The notes under the pieces: generated by a model
Databases searched by the model: none
The model's input: only the letters and a program-made list of their open reading frames with translations
What the model was told of the DNA's origin: nothing
Position numbers and translations under genes: made by a program
Assembly (NCBI RefSeq): GCF_020532645.1
Contig: NZ_JAJAUZ010000004.1
Location: forward strand, 124,001-188,000
Direction of reading: 5' to 3'
DNA length: 64,000 nt
Source of the DNA: Streptomyces bambusae
GTDB lineage: Bacteria; Actinomycetota; Actinomycetes; Streptomycetales; Streptomycetaceae
In this document: positions 27,740 through 36,141 of the stretch, piece by piece
How positions within the stretch are numbered: position 1 is the stretch's first letter
How the letters are laid out: each line of letters starts with the position of its first letter

Positions 27740-29871
27740 GCCGGCACACCCCCGCCGCCCGCCGTCACGCTCGGCGTGCCGTCCTCGTCCACGCCGACCG
27801 TCAGCACGCTGCCCGGCGCCGGGCGGTGCGTGACGAAGTGCCCCACCACCGCGGCCCGCAGCGCCTCCAGCTCGTTGCGGATCTGCCGGCCGCCGTACGC
27901 CAGCCGCTCGGGATCCGCCATCCGGCGGGTGAGCCAGGCGTGCACCCCTGCCGCATCGCGCCGCAGCTCCACCTGATGGCGCTCGCGCAGCGAGTCGGCG
28001 AGCTGGTCGAGCAGCCGGTCGGCGATCCGTACGATGTGCTCGCGGCGCAGCATGTCGAACACGACCACGCCCGGACCGAGCCGCCCGTAGATCTCCGGGC
28101 GGCCGATGTCCCGGAACTTCTCCTCCACCGCCCGCCGGAAGTACGCCTCCAGGTCGGCGTACGGCAGGCCGGCGCCCTGCTGCGCCAGCAGCTGCTGGAC
28201 CGCCTCGGCGCCCGTGTTGCTGGTGAAGATGATCAGACACTGGGAGAAGTGCGCGGTCTGGCCGCGCCCGTCGGTCAGCCGCCCGTCCTCCAGGATCTGC
28301 AGGAACTTGTCCAGCACCTTCGGGTGAGCCTTCTCGATCTCGTCGAACAGCAGCACGCTGAAGGGCCGTTCCTGCACCCGGCGGGTCAGCTCGCCGCCCT
28401 GCTCGTACCCGACGTACCCGGGCGGTGCACCGGCGAGCCGCTCCGCCGCGTGCTCCTGCTGGTACTCGCTCATGTCGAACCGGGCGTACGCGCTCTGATC
28501 GCCGAAGACCAACTCGGCCACCGCCTTGGCGAGTTCCGTCTTGCCGACGCCGGTCGGCCCGACGAAGAAGAACGCGCCGCGCGGCCGCGCCGTGCCGGAC
28601 CGGCCGAAGTCGACGCCCACGAAGGCCGCTTGGAGTGCGGAAGCCACCGCGTCGACGGCCGCGCGCTGCCCGATCACCCGTGCGCCGAGCAGTTCCGCGG
28701 CGCGCCACACGGTGTCCCGGTCGAGCTGGGTCCACGGGTCGACGCTCACGTTGAGCCGGTGCTGCTCCAGCAGCTTGTCCGGCTTGCGCACGGAGACCCC
28801 GCGGAGCCGGGAGGTGCGGGCCAGCGCGTCGATGTCCCAGCCCGCCATCCCGTCCGTGGCACCCACCAGTGCCTCCAACTCGGCCTGTCCGGCGTCCTCC
28901 TGGCCGGCGAACTCGTGCCGCAGCCAGGACAGCCACAGCCGCCGTTCGCTCGGGCCGGGCGGTCCGACGTGCAGGGCCGCGATCCGCGGGTCCTCCAGGT
29001 GGAACCAGCCCGGCAGCCGCCCCACGTCGCCGACCGCGCACAGCACGGCGTTGCGGGCCCGGGGGTCCCCGTCCGACGAGGGCCCCGGGCGCGGGACGAC
29101 GGCGTCGGTCATGGCGGCGCGCAGCCGCAGCCAGCCGAGATGGGAGTCGGGGTGGCCGGGCGGCAGCTGGTGGTCCACGTCCTGGAACACGAACGCCGTC
29201 GCCGCGCCCGGACTCGCCACCAGCCGGCGCACCGTGGCCACCACGTCGTCGTACGAGGACGCCCGCCGCGCGGGGGCGGCCTCGAACAGCCGGTTCCGGC
29301 TCTCCTGCCGCTCCTCCTGCCGGCGCGTCCGCGGCTCGCCGGGCGGCGCTGCTCCGGCCGCCGTCCCGTCGGGCCCGGGCGCGGCCGGGGTGCCGGCCGT
29401 CCGCCACGGCCGGTCGCCGCTGCCGCCGGCCCGGACGTCCGGGTGCCCCGCCGCGGGACCGCCGGAGCGGGCGGGCAGCCGGCGGACCAGGTCGTCGTAG
29501 CGCTGGGCATGTCCCGGCAGGGGGAAGACCAGGCCGTCGACCGGGTCCCACCAGCCGACGACCTCGGCCCCGCGCAGCTCCAGCACCCCGCACACCAGGG
29601 TGCGGAACGATGCGGGCTCGCCGTAGAGCCACCACCGGTCGCGGATCCGGCCGTCCAGGACCACCTGCCGCCCCCGGCGCAGCTCCCACCCCAGTGACAC
29701 CGCCCACAGAGGCATCGCCGGGTGCGCGGCCGCGGCCGGCACCGGCCCCTCCGCGGGCCCCGCCGGCGCGGGGCCCTCCGGCACCGGTCCCGCCGGGGCC
29801 GGTCCCTTGCTGATCGACACCACCCCCGCGTCCGGACGGGTGTGCGGCTCCTGCCGGTCGGTTCCCGTCAC
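27736..29871 (-). CDS. ClpB-like AAA+ ATPase with a single intact AAA module
   Basis: The 711-aa protein ends in a HSP100-type second AAA+ module: Walker A GPTGVGKTELAKA near 437, the pore-loop region YVGYEQGG, Walker B LLFDEIEKAHP and sensor FTSNTG, followed by a ClpB D2 small domain. Instead of a Clp N-domain and first AAA module it has about 400 residues of different sequence. This comprises a low-complexity start, a small alpha/beta domain (WELRRGRQVVLDG) and a degenerate P-loop-like region (FVFQDVDHQLPPG). It is probably an unfoldase or disassembly motor for this operon's complex. GTG 29871 overlaps the upstream stop as GTGA. Confidence 0.82.
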   Translation of the reverse strand: MTGTDRQEPHTRPDAGVVSISKGPAPAGPVPEGPAPAGPAEGPVPAAAAHPAMPLWAVSLGWELRRGRQVVLDGRIRDRWWLYGEPASFRTLVCGVLELRGAEVVGWWDPVDGLVFPLPGHAQRYDDLVRRLPARSGGPAAGHPDVRAGGSGDRPWRTAGTPAAPGPDGTAAGAAPPGEPRTRRQEERQESRNRLFEAAPARRASSYDDVVATVRRLVASPGAATAFVFQDVDHQLPPGHPDSHLGWLRLRAAMTDAVVPRPGPSSDGDPRARNAVLCAVGDVGRLPGWFHLEDPRIAALHVGPPGPSERRLWLSWLRHEFAGQEDAGQAELEALVGATDGMAGWDIDALARTSRLRGVSVRKPDKLLEQHRLNVSVDPWTQLDRDTVWRAAELLGARVIGQRAAVDAVASALQAAFVGVDFGRSGTARPRGAFFFVGPTGVGKTELAKAVAELVFGDQSAYARFDMSEYQQEHAAERLAGAPPGYVGYEQGGELTRRVQERPFSVLLFDEIEKAHPKVLDKFLQILEDGRLTDGRGQTAHFSQCLIIFTSNTGAEAVQQLLAQQGAGLPYADLEAYFRRAVEEKFRDIGRPEIYGRLGPGVVVFDMLRREHIVRIADRLLDQLADSLRERHQVELRRDAAGVHAWLTRRMADPERLAYGGRQIRNELEALRAAVVGHFVTHRPAPGSVLTVGVDEDGTPSVTAGGGGVPA

Positions 29872-31259
29872 CGGTGACGCTCCTTGCCGTGCTGCTGCTG
29901 CTGCGGGCGGGCGGCGGCGCCGCGCGGCGGGCGGCCGTCCCAGGTCAGTTCGCCGGGCACGAAGCCCTCCTCGCGAACCGCCGTGTGCACCCGGTCGAGC
30001 AGCTCCTCGGGGGTGCAGACGGCGCCCTCCGCATCGGCGCGCACGGACATGTCCGCCTCGCCCGACACGCGGTACGTCAGGAGCGGCCGGCCGTCCTCGC
30101 CGGGGCCGACGGAGGCCTCGTACACGGCCCCGCCGGGCCGTTCGAAGGACAGCACCAGCTGTCCGTCCCGCTCGCCGCCACCGGTGAAGGCCAGCCCGGC
30201 ATCCGTCATGGCCTCCTTGAGCGCCGCGGCCAGGTCGCTGCGCCGGTCGTACGCCAACTGCAGTTCGTCCAGCCGCTCTTCGGCGGCCGGCAGCAGCGCC
30301 TCCAGCTCGCCGACCGCGGCCAGTGCGGCATCCGGCAGCCGCACCGACAGCGCGTCGGTCACGGCGCGGACCGCGTCCTCCAGCCGCCCGGCCAGCTCGG
30401 GATCGCCCAGCTCGACGGCGTCCGTCACGGCGTCCTGTGCCGCCCGGGAGACGACCCCGAACCGGTCGCCCGCCTCGGCGAGCGCCTCCCACAGAGCCTC
30501 CTCCCGGGCCTGCTGCGCAGCCTCCTGCGCCAGCCGCCCGGCCTCCTGCCGCTGCTGCTCCGCCACCGCGGCGGCCACGGCCGCCTCGTGCCGGGCGAGG
30601 GCGTGCTCCACGGTGCCGAGCAGAGCCTCGAAGCGGACCTCGTGGCCGGGTCCGGCCGCTTCCCGCAGCCGGTCCAGCAGGGCTCCGGTCTCCGCCCGCC
30701 CGGGGGCATCGGCCGGTTGGTCCGCCAAACCGGCATCCATGTACCGCAGTTCGAAGGCGTGCAGCAGCCGGGAGCGCTCGGCCTGCCCCGGGTGCACGCC
30801 CGCCGACGGCGTCAGGGTGACGATGTGAGACCGGACCGCCTCGATCGCGCCCCCGATCGGCTCCGGACCGCCCGCACGGGACCGCAGCTCGCCCAACCGC
30901 GCGACCAACAGGTCCAGTTCGGCAGGTCCCGGTGGCCCCGCCCCCACCTGCGCCCGCAGCGCGGCCAGCAGACCCTCCGCCTCGTCGATCCGCCGCAGCT
31001 CCATCCGGCCGCGCTCCGACCGGCTCCGGGCCGTCCGGGCCGCCAGCCGGGCCCGCCGCCGCTCCTCCTGCTCGGCCAGCAGCTGCCGCCGGCGCAGGTC
31101 GGCCTGGCGCGCCCGCTCGGCGGCCAGCGCCGCCCGCTCGTCGCAGCGGCCCTGCTCCCGGTTCCGGCGCGCGGCGGCCAGGCCGGCGATCAATGCCGCG
31201 CCCAGCAGGATCAGCGTCGGGTCGAAGGCGACCGCGCTGTACATGACCGATCCGCTCAT
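29868..31259 (-). CDS. Membrane-anchored coiled-coil protein of unknown function
   Basis: The 463-aa protein has one N-terminal transmembrane helix (about residues 13-30). A long Arg/Ala/Glu-rich coiled coil follows (about 35-110), then further helical segments including a second coiled coil around 225-265. The C-terminus is a small alpha/beta domain (about 345-440) ending in a Gln/Arg-rich tail. No enzymatic motif is visible. Its place just before the ClpB-like gene, with GTGA overlap, suggests it anchors or nucleates the chaperone complex at the membrane. It may also play a GrpE-like partner role for the Hsp70-like protein, but I see no GrpE signature. Confidence 0.68.
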   Translation of the reverse strand: MSGSVMYSAVAFDPTLILLGAALIAGLAAARRNREQGRCDERAALAAERARQADLRRRQLLAEQEERRRARLAARTARSRSERGRMELRRIDEAEGLLAALRAQVGAGPPGPAELDLLVARLGELRSRAGGPEPIGGAIEAVRSHIVTLTPSAGVHPGQAERSRLLHAFELRYMDAGLADQPADAPGRAETGALLDRLREAAGPGHEVRFEALLGTVEHALARHEAAVAAAVAEQQRQEAGRLAQEAAQQAREEALWEALAEAGDRFGVVSRAAQDAVTDAVELGDPELAGRLEDAVRAVTDALSVRLPDAALAAVGELEALLPAAEERLDELQLAYDRRSDLAAALKEAMTDAGLAFTGGGERDGQLVLSFERPGGAVYEASVGPGEDGRPLLTYRVSGEADMSVRADAEGAVCTPEELLDRVHTAVREEGFVPGELTWDGRPPRGAAARPQQQQHGKERHR

Positions 31260-31312
31260 GACTTCCCCCGTACTCGATGTCGTCCTTCGCGTGCGTGCTC
31301 CGGCCGGTGCTG

Positions 31313-31996
31313 TTACGGGCCGCGGCGCCCCGGTCCTTCGTCCGCCGGCCGCAGGGTGATCCCGCGGGCCGCGAGCCGGGCGTCCAGGCGGGCCCTGAAG
31401 TCCGGTACCGGCGGTACTCCGGCCCAGGACAGGGCGCCGTCCGGGCCCAGCGAGACCTCCAGGCCCGCGCTCGTGTCGGGGCCTGCGAGCAGGTCCGCGT
31501 ACCGGCCGGTGAGGGCGATCAGGCGCTGGTTGGCGGAGCCGCGCCAGCGCAGCGGGGCGTGCCGGGCCGCCACGTACGGGCCGTCCACGAGCAGGTCGAG
31601 CCGGTCCAGCAGGGCCCGCTGCCCGGGCGTGCCCCGCAGCAGCGCCTCGTGGCGGAACCCGGAGTACGCCATCGCGGTGAACTCCGGCATCCGCGCCCGG
31701 ACCGCATCGAGCAGCGCGGCCAGCGCCTCCGGCTGGCCGAACGGCTCACCACCGGAGAGCGTCACCCCCTCCACCGTCCCGTCCTCGGCCAACCCGGCCA
31801 GCCAGTCGGCGAGTTCGCCGACGGCCCGGGGTGTGCCGCCCTCGAACGGCAGCGTTTCCGCGGCCACGCACCCGCGGCACCGCAGCGGGCAGCCCTGCAC
31901 CCACACGACGGCCCGCACGCCCGGTCCGAGGACCCCGCACCTGTCCAGGGTGCGGGCCACGGACAGCATCCCCGCCCCCGCCGCGCCCGCGCTCAT
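31313..31996 (-). CDS. 4Fe-4S radical-SAM activase-like protein (NrdG-type)
   Basis: The 227-aa protein has VWVQGCPLRCRGC, giving the CX3CX2C cluster ligands of radical SAM enzymes. TLSGGEPFGQPEAL and LLVDGPYVAARH follow, as in NrdG-type activases. A canonical partner would be a glycyl-radical enzyme, but none is encoded nearby. The ATG overlaps the kinase stop as ATGA, so it is bound to the kinase/phosphatase/vWA block. It could install a modification on another operon product, which is inference. A 53-nt gap separates it from the next gene. Confidence 0.85.
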   Translation of the reverse strand: MSAGAAGAGMLSVARTLDRCGVLGPGVRAVVWVQGCPLRCRGCVAAETLPFEGGTPRAVGELADWLAGLAEDGTVEGVTLSGGEPFGQPEALAALLDAVRARMPEFTAMAYSGFRHEALLRGTPGQRALLDRLDLLVDGPYVAARHAPLRWRGSANQRLIALTGRYADLLAGPDTSAGLEVSLGPDGALSWAGVPPVPDFRARLDARLAARGITLRPADEGPGRRGP

Positions 31997-33048
31997 GTCC
32001 GGCCCGCCGCGCCGCCGGCCGGGTAGCTGTCGGCCCCGCGCGCCGCCTGGTCGCACCACGGGCACCACGGCCGCTCCACGGTGTGCACGTGCCGTGCGTT
32101 CCGCGCGCACACCGCGAGCCGCTCCGGCGCGGCGGCCGCCGTCAACTCCGCTGCCCAGACGGCTGCTTCGGGCCGCTCCCCGCCGAACGCCGCCCGGAAC
32201 AGGGCGGTCAGCCGGCGGGGCAGCAGGTCGGCGGGCGGCACCGACCGGGGCAGGACCACGGAACCGCGGTCCGTGAGCCGGCACCGCCCGTTCTGCACGT
32301 TGTCGTCCAGCGACCGGAAGTCGGTGCCGTCGCCGGGGTGTCCGGCGTACGGGTGCAGCCCCGCCATCAGCAGCTGGTGCACGAGCACCGCGAGCGCGAA
32401 GGCGTCCGAGGCCCGGTCCGGCGGCGCCGCACCGCTCCCGAACCGCTCGGGCGCCGTGTACCCGGGCGAGCGCATCCGGCCGGGGAACACCTCCGCACCG
32501 TCCGTGAACTGCCAGGAGTCGACGTCCGCCAGCCCGACCAGACCGGACCCGTCGGCCCACAGGTTCTCCGGCTTCAGGTCCCCCACCACGTACCCCTCCG
32601 CATGCAGCCCGGCCAGCAGCTCCGCCAGCGAACGGGCCGCAGCCAGCGCCGTGACCCAGGTCGGACCGGTCCCGACGGCCGATGCCCCGCCCGCCACCGC
32701 CGCCGGCGAAAGGAGCCGGGGGAACGGCGCGAACGCGGCCCGCATGTCCGGCATCACGTACCCGTCGATCCGCCGCCCGCCGGGATGCCGGACGTGCACC
32801 GCGACCAGCGGCCAGGCCACCCGCGGCGGACTGCCCGCCAGCAGCCGCACCGTGCGCGGCTCGCGGCGCTGCCGCACCAGGCCGGCCAGCCGCCGCCGGT
32901 ACGCGTCCGGGTCCGGCGGGTCGGGGACGAGCTTGGCGACCAGGGCGCGCCCGTCGTCGACGGCGTACACCTCGCCCTCCGCGCCGCCGCCGATCCGCTC
33001 GGTCAGCCGGAACGGGCGTCCGCTGTCGGTCGTCACCGTCAGGGGCAC
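31993..33048 (-). CDS. Divergent Ser/Thr protein kinase of a TerY-P-like triad
   Basis: The 351-aa soluble kinase has glycine loop IGGGAEGEVYAV, ATP-binding lysine in LVAKLV and catalytic loop VGDLKPEN near 158, with the usual His replaced. DVD stands in place of DFG (ADVDSWQF). A C-terminal extension holds cysteine pairs (CARNARH, CPWC) that may form a zinc site. This pattern matches YegI-like kinases. It follows PP2C and vWA genes in the same order as the TerY-P triad and E. coli yegL/yegK/yegI. GTG 33048 has GGGAGG 5 nt upstream and overlaps the PP2C end. Confidence 0.85.
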   Translation of the reverse strand: MPLTVTTDSGRPFRLTERIGGGAEGEVYAVDDGRALVAKLVPDPPDPDAYRRRLAGLVRQRREPRTVRLLAGSPPRVAWPLVAVHVRHPGGRRIDGYVMPDMRAAFAPFPRLLSPAAVAGGASAVGTGPTWVTALAAARSLAELLAGLHAEGYVVGDLKPENLWADGSGLVGLADVDSWQFTDGAEVFPGRMRSPGYTAPERFGSGAAPPDRASDAFALAVLVHQLLMAGLHPYAGHPGDGTDFRSLDDNVQNGRCRLTDRGSVVLPRSVPPADLLPRRLTALFRAAFGGERPEAAVWAAELTAAAAPERLAVCARNARHVHTVERPWCPWCDQAARGADSYPAGGAAGRT

Positions 33049-33911
33049 CCCGGCCTCCCCGCCGCCCGCAGGGCGCACACCACCGTGAGGTCGTCGCCGG
33101 TGCGGTCGGCCGCCGGACCCGCCAGCAGCTCCCGCAGCGGTGCCGCGTCCCCGCCGCTCGCCCGCAGGGACGAGGCCAGCCCGCCGAAGAACCGGGCGGA
33201 GGGCAACGGGCCTGCCGCAGGCGGGAGTCCGCGTACGGCCGGATGGTCCAGGGCCACGGCGGCGCACCCGTCGCTGGCGAGCACCACTCCGCTGAGGTCC
33301 GGGTCCCACAGGACGAACGTACGAGCCCGGAGCCGGGCCCCGGGCGACGACAGGAACGCGGGCGGCGGATCACCCGGCAGCGGAGGAGGCAGCACCAGAT
33401 GGCACCGCTCGGCAGCCGGCCCCGACGCCCCGCCCGGCTCCCCGCCGGCCCCGGTCAGCACCACGCCGAAGCAGTCGCCGACGGCCAGGAACGCCGCCCA
33501 CGGCGGGCGCACCACGGCCGCGGCCAGCCCGGCGGCCAGCTCCCCGGCGTCCGCGTCCGACACCCCCCGCGGGCCCTCGTCCACCCCGGACCGCGAGTCG
33601 CCGCGGCCCGCCGCGAGCAGGGCGCGGACCGCGTCCAGCCAGCCGTCCACGACCGCCGCCCCGCGGGCCGCGATCCACTCGCTCCACGCATCGGGCCCCG
33701 CCGCGGTGCCCGGCACACCGGTGCCGAGCAGCCGGCAGGCGGTGTCCACGGCCAGGTGCGCGCCGAGCGCACTGCGCTCCCGGCTGCCCACCCCGTCGGC
33801 CACCGCCAGCACCACGGCGCCACCCGGCACCGCGGTCCTGAAGGCGTCCTGGCAGTCCCGCCCGCAGGCCAGATGGGCGGCGCCCTGTACGGACGCACCG
33901 GCGACGATCAC
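33039..33911 (-). CDS. PP2C-type Ser/Thr phosphatase of the triad
   Basis: The 290-aa protein has the PP2C start GASVQGAAHLACGRDCQDAF, metal-binding AVADGVGSRERSALGAH, GDCFGVVL, VVLASDGCAAV and the C-terminal DDLTVVCALR, covering the metal-coordinating aspartates. It is soluble and has no attached sensor. It presumably reverses phosphorylation by the adjacent kinase, with the vWA protein as scaffold or target, as proposed for TerY-P triads. The GTG start overlaps the vWA stop as GTGA, and its own end overlaps the kinase start. Confidence 0.88.
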   Translation of the reverse strand: MIVAGASVQGAAHLACGRDCQDAFRTAVPGGAVVLAVADGVGSRERSALGAHLAVDTACRLLGTGVPGTAAGPDAWSEWIAARGAAVVDGWLDAVRALLAAGRGDSRSGVDEGPRGVSDADAGELAAGLAAAVVRPPWAAFLAVGDCFGVVLTGAGGEPGGASGPAAERCHLVLPPPLPGDPPPAFLSSPGARLRARTFVLWDPDLSGVVLASDGCAAVALDHPAVRGLPPAAGPLPSARFFGGLASSLRASGGDAAPLRELLAGPAADRTGDDLTVVCALRAAGRPGCP

Positions 33912-34681
33912 AGCATCTTCTCCAACTCCTCGGCGAGGCGCCGGTTCTCGGCCTGCTGACGGATGTGCGCGTGGGTCTCCTCGGCCTCGCTCGCAGCGCC
34001 GAGCCGGTCGGAACTCTGGAAGAGGACCTCCAGGATCGACCGGAAGCCGAGCGTGTCGAGGTACAGCGCCGCCTTCGGAGCCAGCACCCGCAGCAGGGCG
34101 AGGTCCGCGCCCCGGACCCCGATCGCCTGGAACACGCAGGCGTCGCGCGCTTCGGCCCGCCGCACCCGCTGCGCGACCGGCGCCAGCGCCCGCGCGTCCA
34201 GCGGACGCCCCTCGGGATCGCTGGGCGCGCCGTCCGTCAGCAGCCACAGGAACGGGCGGCGCACCATGACCTGCTGCCGCTGGAGGCTGCGGTGGCGGGC
34301 CGCCGCCAGATCGAGACCGGCCTCCACCGCCTCCGTCATCCGGGTCAGACCGCCCGCCACCAGCCGCGGCGGCCGCAGCCGGCCGAGCGGGACGAACAGC
34401 GCGTCGGGGTCCGCGCCCGCGACCGGCACCAGTTCCGCACGCTGCGGGTCGTACACCCGTACCTGCGAGTCGAAGGTGAGCAGGCATACCTCCACCCGGG
34501 AACGCAGGCGCGCCGTGTGCTCGCCTTCGAACCACTCCGCGAGAGCGGCGTTCAGCTCGTCGATCCGGGGCCGGTCCGGCGGCCGGGCCATCGATGCCGA
34601 CGTGTCCAGCAGCAGCACCACCGGCTGGCGCTCCACCCAGCCGTCCGACAGCGCCGGGCCCTCCGGCGCTCCGTCGCTCAC
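33908..34681 (-). CDS. vWA-domain protein (TerY-like)
   Basis: The 257-aa protein is almost entirely a von Willebrand A domain with a complete MIDAS site: DTSAS near residue 25, the threonine segment GGLTRMTEA and LLTDGAPSDP. This is the layout of TerY/YegL proteins, which serve as metal-dependent protein-binding platforms. The C-terminus is a charged helix (AEETHAHIRQQAENRRLAEELEKML region). The GTG at 34681 overlaps the preceding small gene's stop as GTGA. Together with the PP2C and kinase genes downstream it forms the triad. Confidence 0.88.
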   Translation of the reverse strand: MSDGAPEGPALSDGWVERQPVVLLLDTSASMARPPDRPRIDELNAALAEWFEGEHTARLRSRVEVCLLTFDSQVRVYDPQRAELVPVAGADPDALFVPLGRLRPPRLVAGGLTRMTEAVEAGLDLAAARHRSLQRQQVMVRRPFLWLLTDGAPSDPEGRPLDARALAPVAQRVRRAEARDACVFQAIGVRGADLALLRVLAPKAALYLDTLGFRSILEVLFQSSDRLGAASEAEETHAHIRQQAENRRLAEELEKML

Positions 34682-34935
34682 GATCCCGCCCGCCCCGTGC
34701 CGTCCGCCGCCCGGGCTACCAGGGCCCCCTGCCGGGGGTCCCACTGCACCTGTACGCGCGTCCCGGGCGCCGCCGGACCGGGCGACCGTACGGACATCCG
34801 CAGCATCACCCCGTCCACCAGCACGTACGCGTCCGGGTCGGGCCACGTCACGAGCCGCCCCTCGGCACTCCCGGCCGTCGCCGGCCAACGGTCCGGCTGC
34901 CGCTCTTCGTCCCTTGCCCTGTCCGCCTTCATCAT
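34678..34935 (-). CDS. Small protein of unknown function in the vWA-PP2C-kinase block
   Basis: The protein is about 85 aa. The N-terminus is charged; the rest (RLVTWPDPDAYVLVDGVML, then VQVQWDPRQGALVARA) looks like a small beta-rich fold. No known motif is visible. ATG 34935 or 34932 follows a GGGGGG ribosome-binding stretch; an ATG at 34953 is also in frame. Its stop overlaps the vWA gene start as GTGA, which argues it is real and stoichiometrically linked to the triad. Confidence 0.6.
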   Translation of the reverse strand: MMKADRARDEERQPDRWPATAGSAEGRLVTWPDPDAYVLVDGVMLRMSVRSPGPAAPGTRVQVQWDPRQGALVARAADGTGRAGS

Positions 34936-34956
34936 TGACCCCCCGTCAACCATCTT

Positions 34957-36057
34957 CTAAGTCAGGCCGGTTGTCGTCCGGTCGGGTTCGGGGCGGACTC
35001 CGGTCACCGGCAGCCGGTGCAGCAGGGCGTCCACCGCCTCCGGGTGCCGGACCAGCAGATGGACCTCCCAGCCCGCGCCACGGGCCAGCTCCGCTTCGAT
35101 CGCCGCCCACAGGGCGTCCGCGCTGGTCTCGTACGGCAGCCCGCCGCGGCCCGAACCCAGCAGCGGAAAGCACACCGAGCGCAACGGCGGGTCGAAGCGG
35201 GCGTGTTCGTCGGCGAGCAGTCCGAACACCCGGGCCGCCGCACGGGTGATGTCGCCCGGCAGGACGTCGTAGTCGTTGGTCCCGGCCCGCGGCACCGCGA
35301 TCGCCGCGTGGTAGATCCGCCGGATGCCCTGGCCGGCGAGGGCACCCGAACCGGTCGTGGCCACCGTCCCGGGCAGCACCGGCCGGCCCGAAGTGTCGTA
35401 GCGGGCCGCCCACTTGCGCAGCTCCTCGTACAGTGCGTCGTCGTGCACGTCGCCGGTCACGCCGCGGACCGCGGCCGCCCGGCGCAGCGAGGCCGACACC
35501 GAGGCCTTGTACGGTTCGGGCAGGGCCAGGTACGTGTTCACCGGGGACACGACGACGTCCACGTCGCGCAGCAGGTCCACCGGATGGGCGTGCACGGTCA
35601 GCGGTGCCACCCGGCCGCCGGCCCGGACGGTGACGGCCCGGTGGCCGGAGACCGGCCCGGCCGAGCGGCCCGGTCTGCCGCCCGGGGCCCGGCCGGCGGC
35701 CTGCGCCACCCGCCCGACCTCCTCGGCGACCTGCCCGAGCACCATCAGCTCGTGCTCCTTGCGGAACCGCTCGACGCTCACCCCGTACACCTCTGCGGAC
35801 CGCTTGCGCCGGTCCGCGGCCGGCCAGTCCCGGGTGCCCGGTGCCAGGCCGAGCGTGTATTCGGCCGCCGTCCGCAGGCTGCCCGGGTCCAGCCGGCCCA
35901 CCGCGAGCCGGACCAGGCCCTCGACCGAGCCGTCGGGAAGCCCTTCGGCGGCCGCCCGCAACGCGGGCAGTGCGAGCGTCCGCAGTCTGACCAGGCCGGA
36001 CCTCCTCAGCTCCTTCAACTCACCCACAATTGAGCCGTGTTCAACATGCGGTGACAT
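34957..36057 (-). CDS. Macro-domain-like protein with N-terminal helical domain
   Basis: The 366-aa protein has an N-terminal helical region of about 115 residues ending in a segment (AEVYGVSVERFRKEHE) of a type I have seen in other Streptomyces proteins of mixed architecture. The C-terminal domain looks like a macro domain: VVVSPVNTYLALPE, then TTGSGALAGQGIRRIYHAA and CFPLLGSGRGGLPYE. These correspond to the ADP-ribose-binding loops. It could bind or hydrolyse ADP-ribose or a related nucleotide. The neighbouring RES protein attacks NAD+, so an NAD/ADP-ribose theme is plausible. The start at 36057 is uncertain, with a weak ribosome binding site. Confidence 0.72.
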   Translation of the reverse strand: MSPHVEHGSIVGELKELRRSGLVRLRTLALPALRAAAEGLPDGSVEGLVRLAVGRLDPGSLRTAAEYTLGLAPGTRDWPAADRRKRSAEVYGVSVERFRKEHELMVLGQVAEEVGRVAQAAGRAPGGRPGRSAGPVSGHRAVTVRAGGRVAPLTVHAHPVDLLRDVDVVVSPVNTYLALPEPYKASVSASLRRAAAVRGVTGDVHDDALYEELRKWAARYDTSGRPVLPGTVATTGSGALAGQGIRRIYHAAIAVPRAGTNDYDVLPGDITRAAARVFGLLADEHARFDPPLRSVCFPLLGSGRGGLPYETSADALWAAIEAELARGAGWEVHLLVRHPEAVDALLHRLPVTGVRPEPDRTTTGLT

Positions 36058-36141
36058 GGCGGCCACTGTCGCACCGGCCGCCACAGCCGACAACCCGGAC
36101 GGCATCAGGCCGTCACACTCAGGCCACGGATCCGTCCCGTA

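Noticed and set aside
29868..31259. Coiled-coil protein as a GrpE nucleotide-exchange factor
   Set aside because: Although it neighbours the Hsp70-like gene and is coiled-coil, the GrpE C-terminal beta motif is not visible and it has a transmembrane anchor.
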